The translations under genes and the position numbers were made by a program. Below, piece after piece: positions 16,351 to 25,458 of a stretch of 64,000 nucleotides of DNA. Below the pieces are notes generated by a model. It made no database searches, was not told the DNA's origin, and was given only the letters and a program-made list of their open reading frames with translations. The stretch comes from Kumtagia ephedrae (GTDB lineage Bacteria > Pseudomonadota > Alphaproteobacteria > Rhizobiales > Rhizobiaceae), in assembly GCF_003012745.1 (NCBI RefSeq), contig NZ_PXYK01000012.1, positions 1 through 64,000 of the forward strand, given 5' to 3'. Each line of letters opens with the position of its first letter. Position 1 is the stretch's first letter.

Positions 16351-18354
16351 ATGAACAGTCATCTTCCCCCACAATCCGGATTCGTCACCAGCCGGCTCGA
16401 AGAGAACGACGGGCCGGGGCGCAACCCGACCGACAACCGTACGATGGGCGACATCATCGCCGCGCGCTTCTCGCGCCGCGGCTTCCTGCGCGGCTCGCTC
16501 GCCGTCACGGCGATCGCCGCGACGGTCAGCCCGATCGCGCTGATCACCGCCGACAACGCACGCGCCGCCGGCGCCTCCGCGTTCAACTTCGACGAGGTCG
16601 AGGCGGGCGTCGACGAAACCCATCACGTGGCGGCCGGCTACGATGCCGACGTGCTGCTGCGCTGGGGCGACGCGCTCTTCGCCGATTCGCCGGAGTTCGA
16701 CCCCGCAGCCCAGACGGCGGCCGCCCAGGCCAGGCAGTTCGGCTACAACAACGACTATGTCGGCTACATCCCGATCGACGGCTCGGCGGAGCACGGGCTG
16801 CTGGTAGTCAACCACGAATACACCAATCCGCACCTGATGTTCCCCGGCGTCGTCCAGATCGTGGAGAAGGACGGCAAGAAGACGATCGAGGTCGCGCCGC
16901 TCAGCAAGGAGCAGATCGACATCGAGATGGCCGCGCATGGCGGTACTGTCGTCGAGATTCGCAAGGAGGGCGGAAAGTGGCAGGTCGTGCGCGACGGCAA
17001 GCTCAACCGCCGCATCACCGCGACCACCGAGATGCAGCTCACCGGCCCGGCCGCCGGCCATGACCGCCTGAAGACCAGCGCCGACCAGAGCGGCATCAAG
17101 GTGTTCGGCACCGTCAACAACTGCGCCGGCGGCGTGACCCCGTGGGGCACCTACATCATGGCCGAGGAGAATATCCACGGCTACTTCTCCGGCGAACTGC
17201 CGGAGGGTCACCGCGAGGCCGACAACCACAAGCGCATGGGCGTGCCGGAAGGCGCCTATGAATGGGCTGCCTTCGACAGCCGCTTCGACATCTCCAAGGA
17301 GCCCAACGAGCCCAACCGCTTCGGCTGGATCGTCGAGGTCGACGTGAACGATCCGAACTCGGTGCCGAAGAAGCGCACGGCGCTCGGCCGCTTCAAGCAC
17401 GAAGGCGCCGAGTCGATCGTGGCAAAGGATGGCCGCGTCGTCTTCTATCTCGGCGACGACGAGCGCTTCGACTACGTCTACAAGTTCGTCACCGCGGGCA
17501 CCTACAATCCGGATGACCGTGCCGCCAATCTCGACCTGCTCGACCAGGGCACGCTCTATGTCGCGAAATTCGCCGAGGACGGCAGCTTCGAATGGCTGCC
17601 GCTGGTGCACGGCCAGGGTCCGCTGACCGCGGAGAACGGCTTCGCCAGCCAGGCCGACGTGCTGATCGAGACGCGCCGCGCCGGCGACCTGCTCGAGGCC
17701 ACGCCGATGGACCGGCCGGAGGATATCCAACCGAACGGGACCAACGGCAAGGTCTACGTCATGCTGACCAACAACACCAAGCGCGAGGAAGAAGGCGTCG
17801 ACGGCGTCAATCCGCGCGCCAAGAACGCCTTCGGCCATATCGTCGAGCTGATCGAGGACGGCAATGACTTCGCCGCGACCAAGGGCCGCTGGGAAATCCT
17901 GCTGAAATGCGGCGACCCCTCGGTCGCCGAGGTCGGCGCCTCCTTCTCGACCGCGACGACGGCAAACGGCTGGTTCGGCATGCCCGACAATTGCGCCGTC
18001 GACGCGGCCGGGCGCCTGTGGGTGTCGACCGACGGCAACAGCCCGAAGGCCACCGGCCGCACCGACGGCCTGTGGGCCGTCGACACCGAAGGCGAGGCGC
18101 GCGCCACCTCGAAGCTGTTCTACCGCGTGCCGGTGGGCGCCGAGATGTGCGGCCCGCTGTTCACGCCGGACGACCAGACCGCGTTCGTCGCCGTGCAGCA
18201 CCCGGGCGACGGCGGCGACGACTGGGAAGGCTTCGGCCGCCCCTCCTATTATGAGGACCTGTCGACCCGCTGGCCCGACTTCAAGCCGGACATGCCGGTG
18301 CGTCCGGCGGTCGTCGCCATCACCAGGCAGGGCGGCGGCAAGATCGGCGTCTGA
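16351..18354 (+). CDS. Tat-exported PhoX/DUF839 family phosphatase
   Basis: Predicted periplasmic calcium/iron-dependent alkaline phosphatase of the PhoX group, releasing phosphate from organic esters. The 667-residue product begins with a twin-arginine signal (SRRGFL at residues 41-46, then a hydrophobic stretch ending near ARAAG). The DUF839 body follows, with features such as NNCAGGVTPWGTYIMAEE and GRFKHEGAE. The ATG at 16351 follows GAGGTCGCCAGG; a longer reading from 16234 lies in the control region. A Pho box upstream supports a role in phosphate acquisition. Many DUF839 proteins are untested, so activity is inferred. Confidence 0.88.
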   Translation: MNSHLPPQSGFVTSRLEENDGPGRNPTDNRTMGDIIAARFSRRGFLRGSLAVTAIAATVSPIALITADNARAAGASAFNFDEVEAGVDETHHVAAGYDADVLLRWGDALFADSPEFDPAAQTAAAQARQFGYNNDYVGYIPIDGSAEHGLLVVNHEYTNPHLMFPGVVQIVEKDGKKTIEVAPLSKEQIDIEMAAHGGTVVEIRKEGGKWQVVRDGKLNRRITATTEMQLTGPAAGHDRLKTSADQSGIKVFGTVNNCAGGVTPWGTYIMAEENIHGYFSGELPEGHREADNHKRMGVPEGAYEWAAFDSRFDISKEPNEPNRFGWIVEVDVNDPNSVPKKRTALGRFKHEGAESIVAKDGRVVFYLGDDERFDYVYKFVTAGTYNPDDRAANLDLLDQGTLYVAKFAEDGSFEWLPLVHGQGPLTAENGFASQADVLIETRRAGDLLEATPMDRPEDIQPNGTNGKVYVMLTNNTKREEEGVDGVNPRAKNAFGHIVELIEDGNDFAATKGRWEILLKCGDPSVAEVGASFSTATTANGWFGMPDNCAVDAAGRLWVSTDGNSPKATGRTDGLWAVDTEGEARATSKLFYRVPVGAEMCGPLFTPDDQTAFVAVQHPGDGGDDWEGFGRPSYYEDLSTRWPDFKPDMPVRPAVVAITRQGGGKIGV

Positions 18355-18376
18355 ACCTGCCTGACGCATCCTCCCG

Positions 18377-18401
18377 CGGGCGCCGGCCGATCCGGCGCCC
18401 G
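18377..18401 (+). terminator. Intrinsic terminator after the PhoX gene
   Basis: A 10-bp GC stem (CGGGCGCCGG with its complement) encloses the 5-base loop CCGAT, 22 bases after the stop codon, followed by ACCTATTTT. The U tract is short, so efficiency is uncertain. Confidence 0.6.
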
Positions 18402-18403
18402 AC

Positions 18404-18739
18404 CTATTTTCCGAAGGCGGGTCCGAGCGTGATCAGGGCCACCGCGACGATGGCGAGCACGATGCCGGCACTCTGCAGCATCGTCAGATGCTCGCCGAAC
18501 CAGGCCAGTGCGATCACGTTGACGGCGACGAGCTGGATCACCGCCGACAGGCTGAATGCGGAAGCCATGCCGAACTCCCGCACCAGCCGCAGCATGATCA
18601 GGTTGCCGGCCGAATAGAGCAGCAGCGTCAGCACCAGCTTGCCGAGACCGGGCGCCAGCGCCCAGGATTTCGCCACGGTGGCGGCAACAAGGAAGACCGC
18701 CGTCGAAGCGGCGAGCTGCAAGAATCCGGACAAGGTCAC
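18404..18739 (-). CDS. Small four-helix membrane protein, EamA/SMR-like
   Basis: A 111-residue very hydrophobic protein with four predicted helices, resembling one half of an EamA/DMT transporter or an SMR protein. Late motifs such as IALAWFGEHLTMLQSAGIVLAIVAVALI match the DMT pattern. It lacks the conserved N-terminal Glu of SMR pumps. The start is uncertain: I chose GTG 18739; longer in-frame readings up to 18859 add polar residues that do not look native. It probably works as a dimer or pairs with another half. Substrate unknown. Confidence 0.66.
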   Translation of the reverse strand: MTLSGFLQLAASTAVFLVAATVAKSWALAPGLGKLVLTLLLYSAGNLIMLRLVREFGMASAFSLSAVIQLVAVNVIALAWFGEHLTMLQSAGIVLAIVAVALITLGPAFGK

Positions 18740-18924
18740 CTGGTCAATCCCCGTTGTCCCGGAGCACCACGGCCGCGGGATCGTGCGATCTCTCGGACAT
18801 GCCTCCTGCCGCGTCAAGGGACCGGCGGGACCCGCTTCACTGGGCCAGAGGCTCGCCATGACGCCCCGCTTTGCTCCGCCTCCATGCGGCGTTAAGACAG
18901 GAGGAAACGCGACAGGAGGCCGGC

Positions 18925-19629
18925 ATGGCGGAAACGAAGGTGGCGATCATCACGGCGGGCGGCAGCGGCATGGGCGCGGACGCGGCGCGCAAGCTTGCCC
19001 AGGATGGCTTCAAGGTGGCGATCCTTTCCTCCTCCGGGAAAGGCGCGGCGCTCGCCGAGAGGCTCGGCGGCGTCGGCGTCACCGGCTCCAACCGCTCCAA
19101 CGACGACCTGAAGCGCCTGGTCGATGCCGCCTTCGACCGCTGGGGGCGCATCGACGCGGCGGTCAACAGCGCCGCGCACGGGCCGCGCGCGCCGGTGCTG
19201 GAGCTCACCGACGAGGACTGGCATACGGGCATGGAGACCTACTTCCTCAATGCCGTTCGTGTCGCCCGCCTGGTGACGCCGATCATGCAGGCGCAGAAGT
19301 CCGGCTCGATCGTCAACATCTCGACCTATGCCGCCTTCGAACCGGAGGCGCTGTTTCCCACCTCCGGCGTTTTCCGTTCCGGGCTCGCCGCCTTCACCAA
19401 GCTGTTCGCCGACAAATATGCCGCCGACAACGTGCGGATGAACAACGTGCTGCCGGGTTTCATCGACAGCCTGCCGGAAACCGGCGAGCGGCGCGAGCGC
19501 ATCCCGATGGGTCGCTATGGCCGGGTCGAGGAGGTGTCGGACCTGATCGCCTTCCTCGCCGGCGACAAGTCGAGCTACATCACCGGGCAGAACATCCGCA
19601 TCGACGGCGGCATCACGCGTTCCGTGTAG
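18925..19629 (+). CDS. Short-chain dehydrogenase/reductase, atypical active site
   Basis: Rossmann-fold protein of 234 residues with SDR hallmarks: TAGGSGMG at 10-17 (the usual first Gly is Ala11), VNSAAHG for NNAG, the catalytic-type Ser133 in VNIS, and ITGQNIRIDGG near the C-terminus. The YxxxK pair is absent: the aligned positions read S147 and R151 in PTSGVFRSGLAAFTK. It may be a non-catalytic or divergent member. The ATG at 18925 has a strong ribosome site (GACAGGAGG). Neighbours give no pathway. NAD(P) binding is plausible; the substrate is unknown. Confidence 0.82.
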   Translation: MAETKVAIITAGGSGMGADAARKLAQDGFKVAILSSSGKGAALAERLGGVGVTGSNRSNDDLKRLVDAAFDRWGRIDAAVNSAAHGPRAPVLELTDEDWHTGMETYFLNAVRVARLVTPIMQAQKSGSIVNISTYAAFEPEALFPTSGVFRSGLAAFTKLFADKYAADNVRMNNVLPGFIDSLPETGERRERIPMGRYGRVEEVSDLIAFLAGDKSSYITGQNIRIDGGITRSV

Positions 19630-19751
19630 CGGCGATCGTGGCCTAATCGGCCGCGGTTGCCGCTCCGATCCGGGACTGTATAGTCGGTCTCGCGCGGGAT
19701 CGCCGTCGCGCCCTCGAGACATGGCCGGGACGGCCGCCAAAAGGACTACCG

Positions 19752-20066
19752 ATGGCATGGTTCCTGTTGTTCGTCGCCGGCCTGTTCGAAGTCGGCTGGG
19801 CGATCGGCCTCAAATACACCGACGGGTTCACCAGGCTCGTGCCCACGCTCCTCACCGGCGCCAGCATGGTGGTCAGCCTCGGCCTGCTCGGGCTGGCGCT
19901 GAAGGAATTGCCGGTCGGCACCGCCTATGCGGTCTGGACCGGCATCGGCACGGTCGGCACCGCGCTGCTCGGCATCTGGCTGCTCGGCGAGCCGGCGACG
20001 GTGCTGCGCCTGGTCTGCATCGGCCTGATCGTCTCCGGCATCGTCGGGCTCAAGCTGGTCGCCTGA
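19752..20066 (+). CDS. sugE: SMR family transporter, SugE/Gdx-like
   Basis: Small multidrug resistance protein of 104 residues with four helices and the essential Glu13 in AGLFEVGW. The sequence [10 protein letters not shown] after the first helix is typical of the SugE/Gdx branch, whose characterised members export guanidinium in exchange for protons; drug-exporting EmrE-type proteins differ here. It should act as an antiparallel dimer in the inner membrane. I looked upstream for a guanidine riboswitch and did not find a convincing one. Confidence 0.88.
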   Translation: MAWFLLFVAGLFEVGWAIGLKYTDGFTRLVPTLLTGASMVVSLGLLGLALKELPVGTAYAVWTGIGTVGTALLGIWLLGEPATVLRLVCIGLIVSGIVGLKLVA

Positions 20067-20140
20067 GTCCGCCCGGGCCACCTCACTCCCCTCGACCGGC
20101 GAAGCATCTCACCGCCCTTCGGGTCGCCGACAGCAACGCC

Positions 20141-20172
20141 AAAAAGGCCGGGGTGCATAGGCATCCCGGCCT
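20141..20172 (-). terminator. Intrinsic terminator for the DUF6481-like gene
   Basis: A 12-bp stem (AGGCCGGGGTGC pairing with GCATCCCGGCCT, one G-T pair) has the loop ATAG, and the minus-strand transcript continues into a TTTTT run (20145-20141). It lies 22 bases past the stop of the minus-strand gene at 20194. Confidence 0.88.
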
Positions 20173-20193
20173 GATTTCGAGAGGTAGGATCGA

Positions 20194-20607
20194 TCAGCCG
20201 CGGCCGCCGCGCTTGCGCGCCTTGCGAGCCGCATAGCGGGCATCGCGCTTGGCCTTGCGCTCCGCTTCCTCGGAGAGTTCTTGCGCGATGCGCTCGTTCT
20301 CTTCCTGCTCGCGGATTTTCGCCTCGACGGCCAGCCGCTCTTCCTCGATCCTGCGCCGTTCGGCCTCTTCGGCCTCGCGGCGGTTCCGCTCGGCGGCCTC
20401 GATCGCCTCGCGCTCCTTGCGCTGCTTTTCCTTCTCGGCGGCCCGCTTCTCGCGCGCCTCGATGATCGCTTGTCTCTCCGCCCTGCGGGCGAGCACCTGC
20501 GGATCGTCCTCCGCCGGCCGTGTCTTGAACCGTTCGAGCAATGCTCTCTTCGCCTCGTTCGCCGCGCTGCGGCGTTCGAAGATGTCTTTTTCCCTGTAGA
20601 GTGCCAA
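20194..20607 (-). CDS. Charged coiled-coil protein, DUF6481-like
   Basis: A 137-residue protein made almost wholly of Glu, Arg, Lys and Ala, predicted to be one long helix or coiled coil from about residue 35 to 120, with a basic tail (RKARKRGGRG). The N-terminus MALYREKDIFERRSAANEAK resembles DUF6481 proteins found in alphaproteobacteria. No enzymatic motif is visible. The basic tail could bind nucleic acid, which is speculative. It is a single gene with a strong terminator. Confidence 0.78.
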   Translation of the reverse strand: MALYREKDIFERRSAANEAKRALLERFKTRPAEDDPQVLARRAERQAIIEAREKRAAEKEKQRKEREAIEAAERNRREAEEAERRRIEEERLAVEAKIREQEENERIAQELSEEAERKAKRDARYAARKARKRGGRG

Positions 20608-20742
20608 GTTTCGCCTTCGGTATGATCAGTCGATACGCGCCGTACATACGCACGATCGCCGCGAGATCAAGCGCCAAATCGGTATGCCAGCCATGAAAGT
20701 CGGCACTGTTGCCGCGACGAAACGGCCCAGGGCCGTTTCGGG

Positions 20743-21333
20743 CTATCCGGCGCGGCCAAGCGCTACGGCCGACCCCGTGAACGGCAGCACCAGCTTATAA
20801 GCCGGCGGCGGCGCGATCGGAGTGGCCGCGGCTGTGCCGAACTGCGTGACGCCCCGGCCGACATGCTGCCCGAGGTCGTGGCGGCCGCCGCCGAAATCGA
20901 ACGAGGTACTGGCGACCAGACGGGCCGAGAACACGTTGGTGCCGATCAGCGGAGCCGACACTGCACCTATGGACACGGCGACCGTCGTGCCGACCGCCAG
21001 GCTGGTGCGGCGGAAGGTGGCGATGCACTCGCCCTGCGCAAAGGAGGCCGGATCGTCGAAGGTTCCGGCCGGCTGGCGCTGCAGGTAGAGCGAGAACTCC
21101 CCGATCGGATCGAGGCCGAGCGACAGTGCGCCATTCCTGATTTCCCGGGCCTTGAACGGCCTGGCGGCGAAGGTGAAATGCGCTGTCTTCTCGCCGGGAT
21201 CGCCGTCGAACAGAGGCACGTCCGGGAACGGCAGGTGCAGGAAATAGCCGTAGTCGGCGAGCGTACCGTCCCCCGCCTGGTAGAAGCGGCCGGTGGCGTA
21301 CCAGGCGAGTTCGGCGGGAAACAGGGCAGTCAT
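20743..21333 (-). CDS. Hypothetical protein, 196 residues
   Basis: I do not recognise this protein. It has no signal peptide or membrane helix, begins MTALFPAELAWYATGRFYQ, and contains an FDFGGGRHDLGQHVGRGVTQ segment in the second half. Composition suggests a beta-rich globular fold. A good ribosome site (GAAGGAGC) precedes the ATG at 21333 and codon use matches the neighbours, so it is a real gene. It is divergent from ffs-dnaX, about 180 bases away. Confidence 0.66.
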   Translation of the reverse strand: MTALFPAELAWYATGRFYQAGDGTLADYGYFLHLPFPDVPLFDGDPGEKTAHFTFAARPFKAREIRNGALSLGLDPIGEFSLYLQRQPAGTFDDPASFAQGECIATFRRTSLAVGTTVAVSIGAVSAPLIGTNVFSARLVASTSFDFGGGRHDLGQHVGRGVTQFGTAAATPIAPPPAYKLVLPFTGSAVALGRAG

Positions 21334-21480
21334 CGGTGCTCCTTCGATGGCGGCGGCGGGCTGCCGGTCAGTCGTTGGCCGGACGACCGGGATTGGCGCC
21401 GTCCGGGACTCTCCGAATATCTCTCGCAGACTCTTCGGTCTCGTTAATCACCGAGACCTTTGCCTCCGACTCGTCCACCC

Positions 21481-21509
21481 TTGCAATCCAGCCCCAAATC
21501 CCCGATATG
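21481..21509 (+). promoter_or_regulatory. Promoter of the 4.5S RNA gene
   Basis: TTGCAA at 21481-21486 and GATATG at 21504-21509 are separated by 17 bases. Transcription would begin about 7 bases downstream, which is exactly where the 4.5S RNA helix begins (21516). Confidence 0.65.
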
Positions 21510-21515
21510 AGCGTC

Positions 21516-21611
21516 GGGAGGTTGGTGGTGGACGCGCCACTCGCCAACCGGGTCAGGTCCGGAAGGAAGCAGCCCTAACGAGCACGGAACGGGTCATTGT
21601 TCCAGCCTCCC
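21516..21611 (+). ncRNA. ffs: Signal recognition particle 4.5S RNA (small bacterial type)
   Basis: RNA core of the signal recognition particle, which binds Ffh to target membrane proteins. The domain IV signature is present (GTCAGGTCCGGAAGGAAGCA, then GCCCTAA, at about 21549-21576). The ends pair as GGGAGG with CCTCCC, giving a 96-nt hairpin. A location just upstream of dnaX is usual in alphaproteobacteria. Confidence 0.95.
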
Positions 21612-21727
21612 ACCTCCGCAAAGCCTGCGCCTCGGCCGTCACGGCGTTGACGGAGCATTGCCGCGCGGGCGAAACTCGCTAGCATTCGAACCGGCCGCCC
21701 CGGCGGCCAGCGGAGGCCAACCCCCGG

Positions 21728-23584
21728 ATGAGCGACGCAGGAAATCAGCAGACGGGAAAAGCCGGCGCCTATCGCGTGCTGGCCAGAAAATACCGTCCGG
21801 CCGACTTTTCCGCGCTGATCGGCCAGGAGCCGATGGTGCGCACGCTCACCAACGCGTTCTCGAGCGGCCGCATCGCCCAGGCCTGGATGCTGACCGGCGT
21901 GCGCGGCGTCGGCAAGACGACTACTGCCCGCATCCTCGCACGCGCCCTCAACTACAAGACCGATTCGATCGACCAGCCGTCCGTCGACCTGACCACGCCC
22001 GGCCAGCACTGCCAGGCGATCATGGAGGGCCGGCATGTCGACGTGATCGAGATGGACGCCGCCTCCCACACCGGCATCGACGACATCCGCGAGATCATCG
22101 AGCAGGTGCGCTACGCGCCGGTCTCGGCCCGCTACAAGGTCTACATCATCGACGAGGTGCACATGCTGTCGACGCAGGCCTTCAACGGCCTGCTGAAGAC
22201 GCTTGAAGAGCCGCCGCCGCACGTCAAGTTCATCTTCGCCACAACAGAAATCCGCAAGGTGCCGATCACGGTGCTGTCGCGCTGCCAGCGTTTCGACCTG
22301 CGCCGCGTCGGGGCCGAAACGCTCGTCTCGCATCTCGGAAAGATCGCCGGGCTCGAAGCGATCGAGGTCGAGGATGCGGCGCTCGCCATGATCGCGCGCG
22401 CCGCCGAGGGCTCGGTGCGCGATTCGCTGTCGATCTTCGACCAGGCGATCGCCCACAGCGCCGGCCCGGTAACGGCCGAGACCGTGCGCGGCATGCTGGG
22501 GCTGGCCGACCGTGCCCGCGTCATCGACCTGTTCGAGCAGGTTATGAAGGGCGACATGGCGGCGGCGCTGGCCGAGTTCCGGGCGCAGTACGACACCGGC
22601 GCCGACCCGGCCACGGTGCTGACCGACCTCGCCGACTTCACCCATTTCGTCACGCGGCTGCGCTACGTGCCGGCGGCGGCCGGCGACGCCTCGCTGACGG
22701 AGGACGAACGCACGCGCGGCTCCACCTTCGCCGAGACGCTGTCGATCAAGGTGCTGTCGCGCGCCTGGCAGATGCTGCTCAAGGGCATTTCCGAGGTGCA
22801 GTCCTCCAGCCGTCCCGTCGCGGCCGCCGAGATGGTGCTGATCCGGCTGGCGCATGCGGCCGACCTGCCGACGCTCGACGAGGCGATGAAGACACTTGAC
22901 GGCGCCGGCGTTCCGTCTGGCGGGAATGGCGCCGCAGCGCCGCGGGCGCCTGCTTCAACGGCGCCGATAGCGTCGGCTTCTGCAGGAGCGCCGCTGGCCT
23001 ACCAGGCTCCCGCTCCCGCCCCGGCCCGCATGGCGCAATCCGCCAACGGCGGCCCGGTGGCGCGGCTGGTCGAGCGCGAAATGCCCGCAGTGGAGATGCA
23101 GCCTGCCCCGATCCCCGAAGCGAAGCCGGAGCCGGTTGCCGACGCCGTGCCGGTGCGCTCGCTGGCCGACATAGCGGGGCTTGCCGATGCCAATCGCGAC
23201 ATGGCCTTCAAGGTGCTGCTGAAGCGTTGCGTGCGGCCTGTGCGCATCGAGCCGGGCCGGCTGGAGATCGCGCTGACGCCCGAGGCGCCGAAGACGCTGC
23301 CGACCGATCTCAGCACCAGGCTGAAGAGCTGGACCGGGCGCAACTGGCTGGTGTCGCTGTCGCGCGAGGAGGGCGGCCCGACGCTGGCACAGCAGGAAGC
23401 GTCGCGCCGCGAGACCGCTATCCTCGACGCCAGCCAGGACCCGGCAGTCGCGGCGATCCTCGCACGCTTTCCCGGCGCGAAGGTGATCGATGTCCGCATT
23501 CCCGACGCGGCCGAGCTGCCCGGCGCCGATGCCGAGGCGGACGAGATTTCCCCCGATCCGTCGCTCGACGACGACGACAACTGA
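21728..23584 (+). CDS. dnaX: DNA polymerase III subunit gamma/tau
   Basis: Clamp-loader ATPase of the replicative polymerase. The 618-residue product has Walker [10 protein letters not shown] near residue 57, DEVH, the sensor region [18 protein letters not shown], and a long Pro/Ala-rich linker before the C-terminal tau domain. As in other alphaproteobacteria, the Cys4 zinc site of E. coli DnaX is mostly lost (only GQHC remains). No slippery A6G frameshift site is visible. It lies between ffs and ybaB, a conserved order with recR nearby. Confidence 0.95.
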   Translation: MSDAGNQQTGKAGAYRVLARKYRPADFSALIGQEPMVRTLTNAFSSGRIAQAWMLTGVRGVGKTTTARILARALNYKTDSIDQPSVDLTTPGQHCQAIMEGRHVDVIEMDAASHTGIDDIREIIEQVRYAPVSARYKVYIIDEVHMLSTQAFNGLLKTLEEPPPHVKFIFATTEIRKVPITVLSRCQRFDLRRVGAETLVSHLGKIAGLEAIEVEDAALAMIARAAEGSVRDSLSIFDQAIAHSAGPVTAETVRGMLGLADRARVIDLFEQVMKGDMAAALAEFRAQYDTGADPATVLTDLADFTHFVTRLRYVPAAAGDASLTEDERTRGSTFAETLSIKVLSRAWQMLLKGISEVQSSSRPVAAAEMVLIRLAHAADLPTLDEAMKTLDGAGVPSGGNGAAAPRAPASTAPIASASAGAPLAYQAPAPAPARMAQSANGGPVARLVEREMPAVEMQPAPIPEAKPEPVADAVPVRSLADIAGLADANRDMAFKVLLKRCVRPVRIEPGRLEIALTPEAPKTLPTDLSTRLKSWTGRNWLVSLSREEGGPTLAQQEASRRETAILDASQDPAVAAILARFPGAKVIDVRIPDAAELPGADAEADEISPDPSLDDDDN

Positions 23585-23597
23585 AGAGGACCCAGTC

Positions 23598-23921
23598 ATG
23601 AAGGATCTGCTCGGCCTGATGGGCAAGGCGAAGGAGATGCAGGCGAAATTCCAGGCCATGCAGGAGGAGATCGCCCTGATGGAGGCGACCGGCCAGGCCG
23701 GCGGCGGCCTCGTCCAGGTCACCATCACCGGCAAGTTCGAGATGAAGACGCTGAAGATCGATCCCTCTCTGTTCAAGGAGGACGACGTCGAGATTCTCGA
23801 GGACCTCATTCTCGCCGCCCACAACGACGCCAAGACAAAGGTCGAGGCGGCGATGAAGGACAAGACGGCCGCGCTGACCGCCGGCCTGCCGCTGCCTCCC
23901 GGTTTCAAGATGCCGTTCTGA
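23598..23921 (+). CDS. YbaB/EbfC family nucleoid-associated protein
   Basis: Small DNA-binding protein of 107 residues, dimeric in characterised members. It begins [21 protein letters not shown] and ends [11 protein letters not shown], both typical. The gene starts 13 bases after the dnaX stop, giving the conserved dnaX-ybaB pair; recR usually completes the set, but here a wall-hydrolase gene lies between. Confidence 0.93.
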   Translation: MKDLLGLMGKAKEMQAKFQAMQEEIALMEATGQAGGGLVQVTITGKFEMKTLKIDPSLFKEDDVEILEDLILAAHNDAKTKVEAAMKDKTAALTAGLPLPPGFKMPF

Positions 23922-24276
23922 ACGGTAGACCGACGGGGTCGACAGTGGTTCGGCCCGCCGTTGTCGCGCAGCGCGATAGCCCCGCGGCCGTCCTCCGGCC
24001 GTGCGTGATCGCGTGCCGCCCCGAATCGTCCGCTGATTCGTGCAGATGTTACCGTCGCGCCTGGCGGCGGCTTCGCAACGGCTTTCCGGCGTTTGCGGTT
24101 AATTTTATTTAAACACATGGAATTTAAGGACAAAATCGACAGTTGAACAGGCCCGGCGACATTGCACGGAGCCGCCTGCCGCGATTTGGTAACGCAAAAG
24201 TCATCATTTCGCCGAAAACCTGCACAGTGTTGTCATTAGTACACACAGCCGCCGGAGCGATGATGAGGGCATATCC
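23922..24276. other. Intergenic region, AT-rich in its second half
   Basis: About 355 bases without a gene. The first half is GC-rich. From about 24095 to 24245 there is an AT-rich stretch (GTTAATTTTATTTAAACAC and later TTGTCATTAGTAC) that probably holds the promoter of the SleB-type hydrolase. No terminator with a T run was found. Confidence 0.4.
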
Positions 24277-25332
24277 GTGAGCGCGCGCAGGCGCGTGGCG
24301 GCCGTTGTAACGGTTGCGCTTCTTCCCCTGATGGTTTCCGCATGCAGCCAGACCGCCGACCTGACGGACGGCGTGCGGTCCATGGTCATGCCGGCCGGCC
24401 ACCACGGCTACTCAGCCCGCGAGAAGGAATGCCTGATGCGGGCGATGTTCTTCGAATCGAACCGGTCGAGCCGCGACGGCCTGATCGCCGTCGGCACGGT
24501 GGTGATGAACCGTGTCCGCTCCGGCAAATGGGGCGACACGATATGCGGCGTGGTCGGCGCGCCGAGGCAGTTCGCGCCAGGCGTGCTGACGCGCAAGATG
24601 AACTCCAAGGCTCTGCCGGACGTCGAGGCCGCCGCCGACGCCGTGCTCAAGGGCGAGCGTAATCCCAAGGTGAAGAACTCCATGTTCTTCCACACCGCGG
24701 GCCTGAAGTTCCCCTACAAGAACATGCACTATACCGTGGTCGCCGGCGGCAACGCCTTCTACGAGAAGCGCAACCGCAACGGCGACCCGGTGGTGCTGCC
24801 GCCGGAGAAGCGTATGGCCCAGCCGGTGGTGATGATGGCAAGCGCGGACACCAAGCCGCGCCTGCAGGCCCGGCCTGCCATCAGCGGCCGCGCCGACGAC
24901 AAGCCGACCATGGTCGCCATGGCCCGTCCGGCAATCAGCGGACGGGCGGACGGCGCTCAGGCCGCTGCGATCCGCAAGCCGGCCGATCGCGCGGCGCCGA
25001 CGGAAGAGACCACCGCCGTCGCAATGGCGATGGACGGCCCGTCGCCGTCCGGGCCGTCGCCCAATGCCGCGCCGTTCCCGGAGGCGCCGGCGCAAGCCGC
25101 CTTGCCGGCGACGACGGAGGCGAAGCCGACGCCGAACGTCGTGATGGCGACGGCACGCGCCGACGGCTGGACAACCGGCGCACCGGCCCTGCCGGCGAGC
25201 GCCCCGGCGCCGGCATCCGCCCCGGCGCCGGCATCCGGGCCGGCTATGTCCTTCGACGTCGATCCCAACGACGCCGACGCCATCGGCGCGATCATAGCCG
25301 GTCAGGAGCGGCCGGCGATGGGATACAACTGA
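24277..25332 (+). CDS. SleB-type cell wall hydrolase lipoprotein
   Basis: Predicted peptidoglycan hydrolase of the SleB (hydrolase_2) family. The 351 residues begin with a lipoprotein signal (lipobox VSAC, Cys23) from a GTG start. The catalytic domain runs from about 47 to 170, with ECLMRAMFFESNRSSRDGLIA holding the candidate Glu and a conserved FHTAG-like segment later. The last 170 residues are a low-complexity Pro/Ala linker in which RPAISGRAD occurs twice and APAPAS is repeated. It sits between ybaB and recR, interrupting the usual pairing. Confidence 0.84.
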   Translation: MSARRRVAAVVTVALLPLMVSACSQTADLTDGVRSMVMPAGHHGYSAREKECLMRAMFFESNRSSRDGLIAVGTVVMNRVRSGKWGDTICGVVGAPRQFAPGVLTRKMNSKALPDVEAAADAVLKGERNPKVKNSMFFHTAGLKFPYKNMHYTVVAGGNAFYEKRNRNGDPVVLPPEKRMAQPVVMMASADTKPRLQARPAISGRADDKPTMVAMARPAISGRADGAQAAAIRKPADRAAPTEETTAVAMAMDGPSPSGPSPNAAPFPEAPAQAALPATTEAKPTPNVVMATARADGWTTGAPALPASAPAPASAPAPASGPAMSFDVDPNDADAIGAIIAGQERPAMGYN

Positions 25333-25458
25333 GGGCCGCGCGGACTCCTTGCGATAGGGCACCCGGCGACGCCTGCGGTGTGACTTGCCGGGTCATCCCG
25401 CCGGCCCATTGAGCTGTCCGGGTTTTCCGGCGACGGGCTTTGCTCTAAATCCTCCTCC

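Noticed and set aside
19640-19751. Guanidine riboswitch upstream of sugE
   Set aside because: I looked for paired ACGR loops (type II) and for the conserved blocks of types I and III; stems can be drawn but no loop matches a consensus.
21728-23584. Programmed frameshift in dnaX
   Set aside because: No A6G-type slippery run was seen, and the C-terminal linker is GC-rich.
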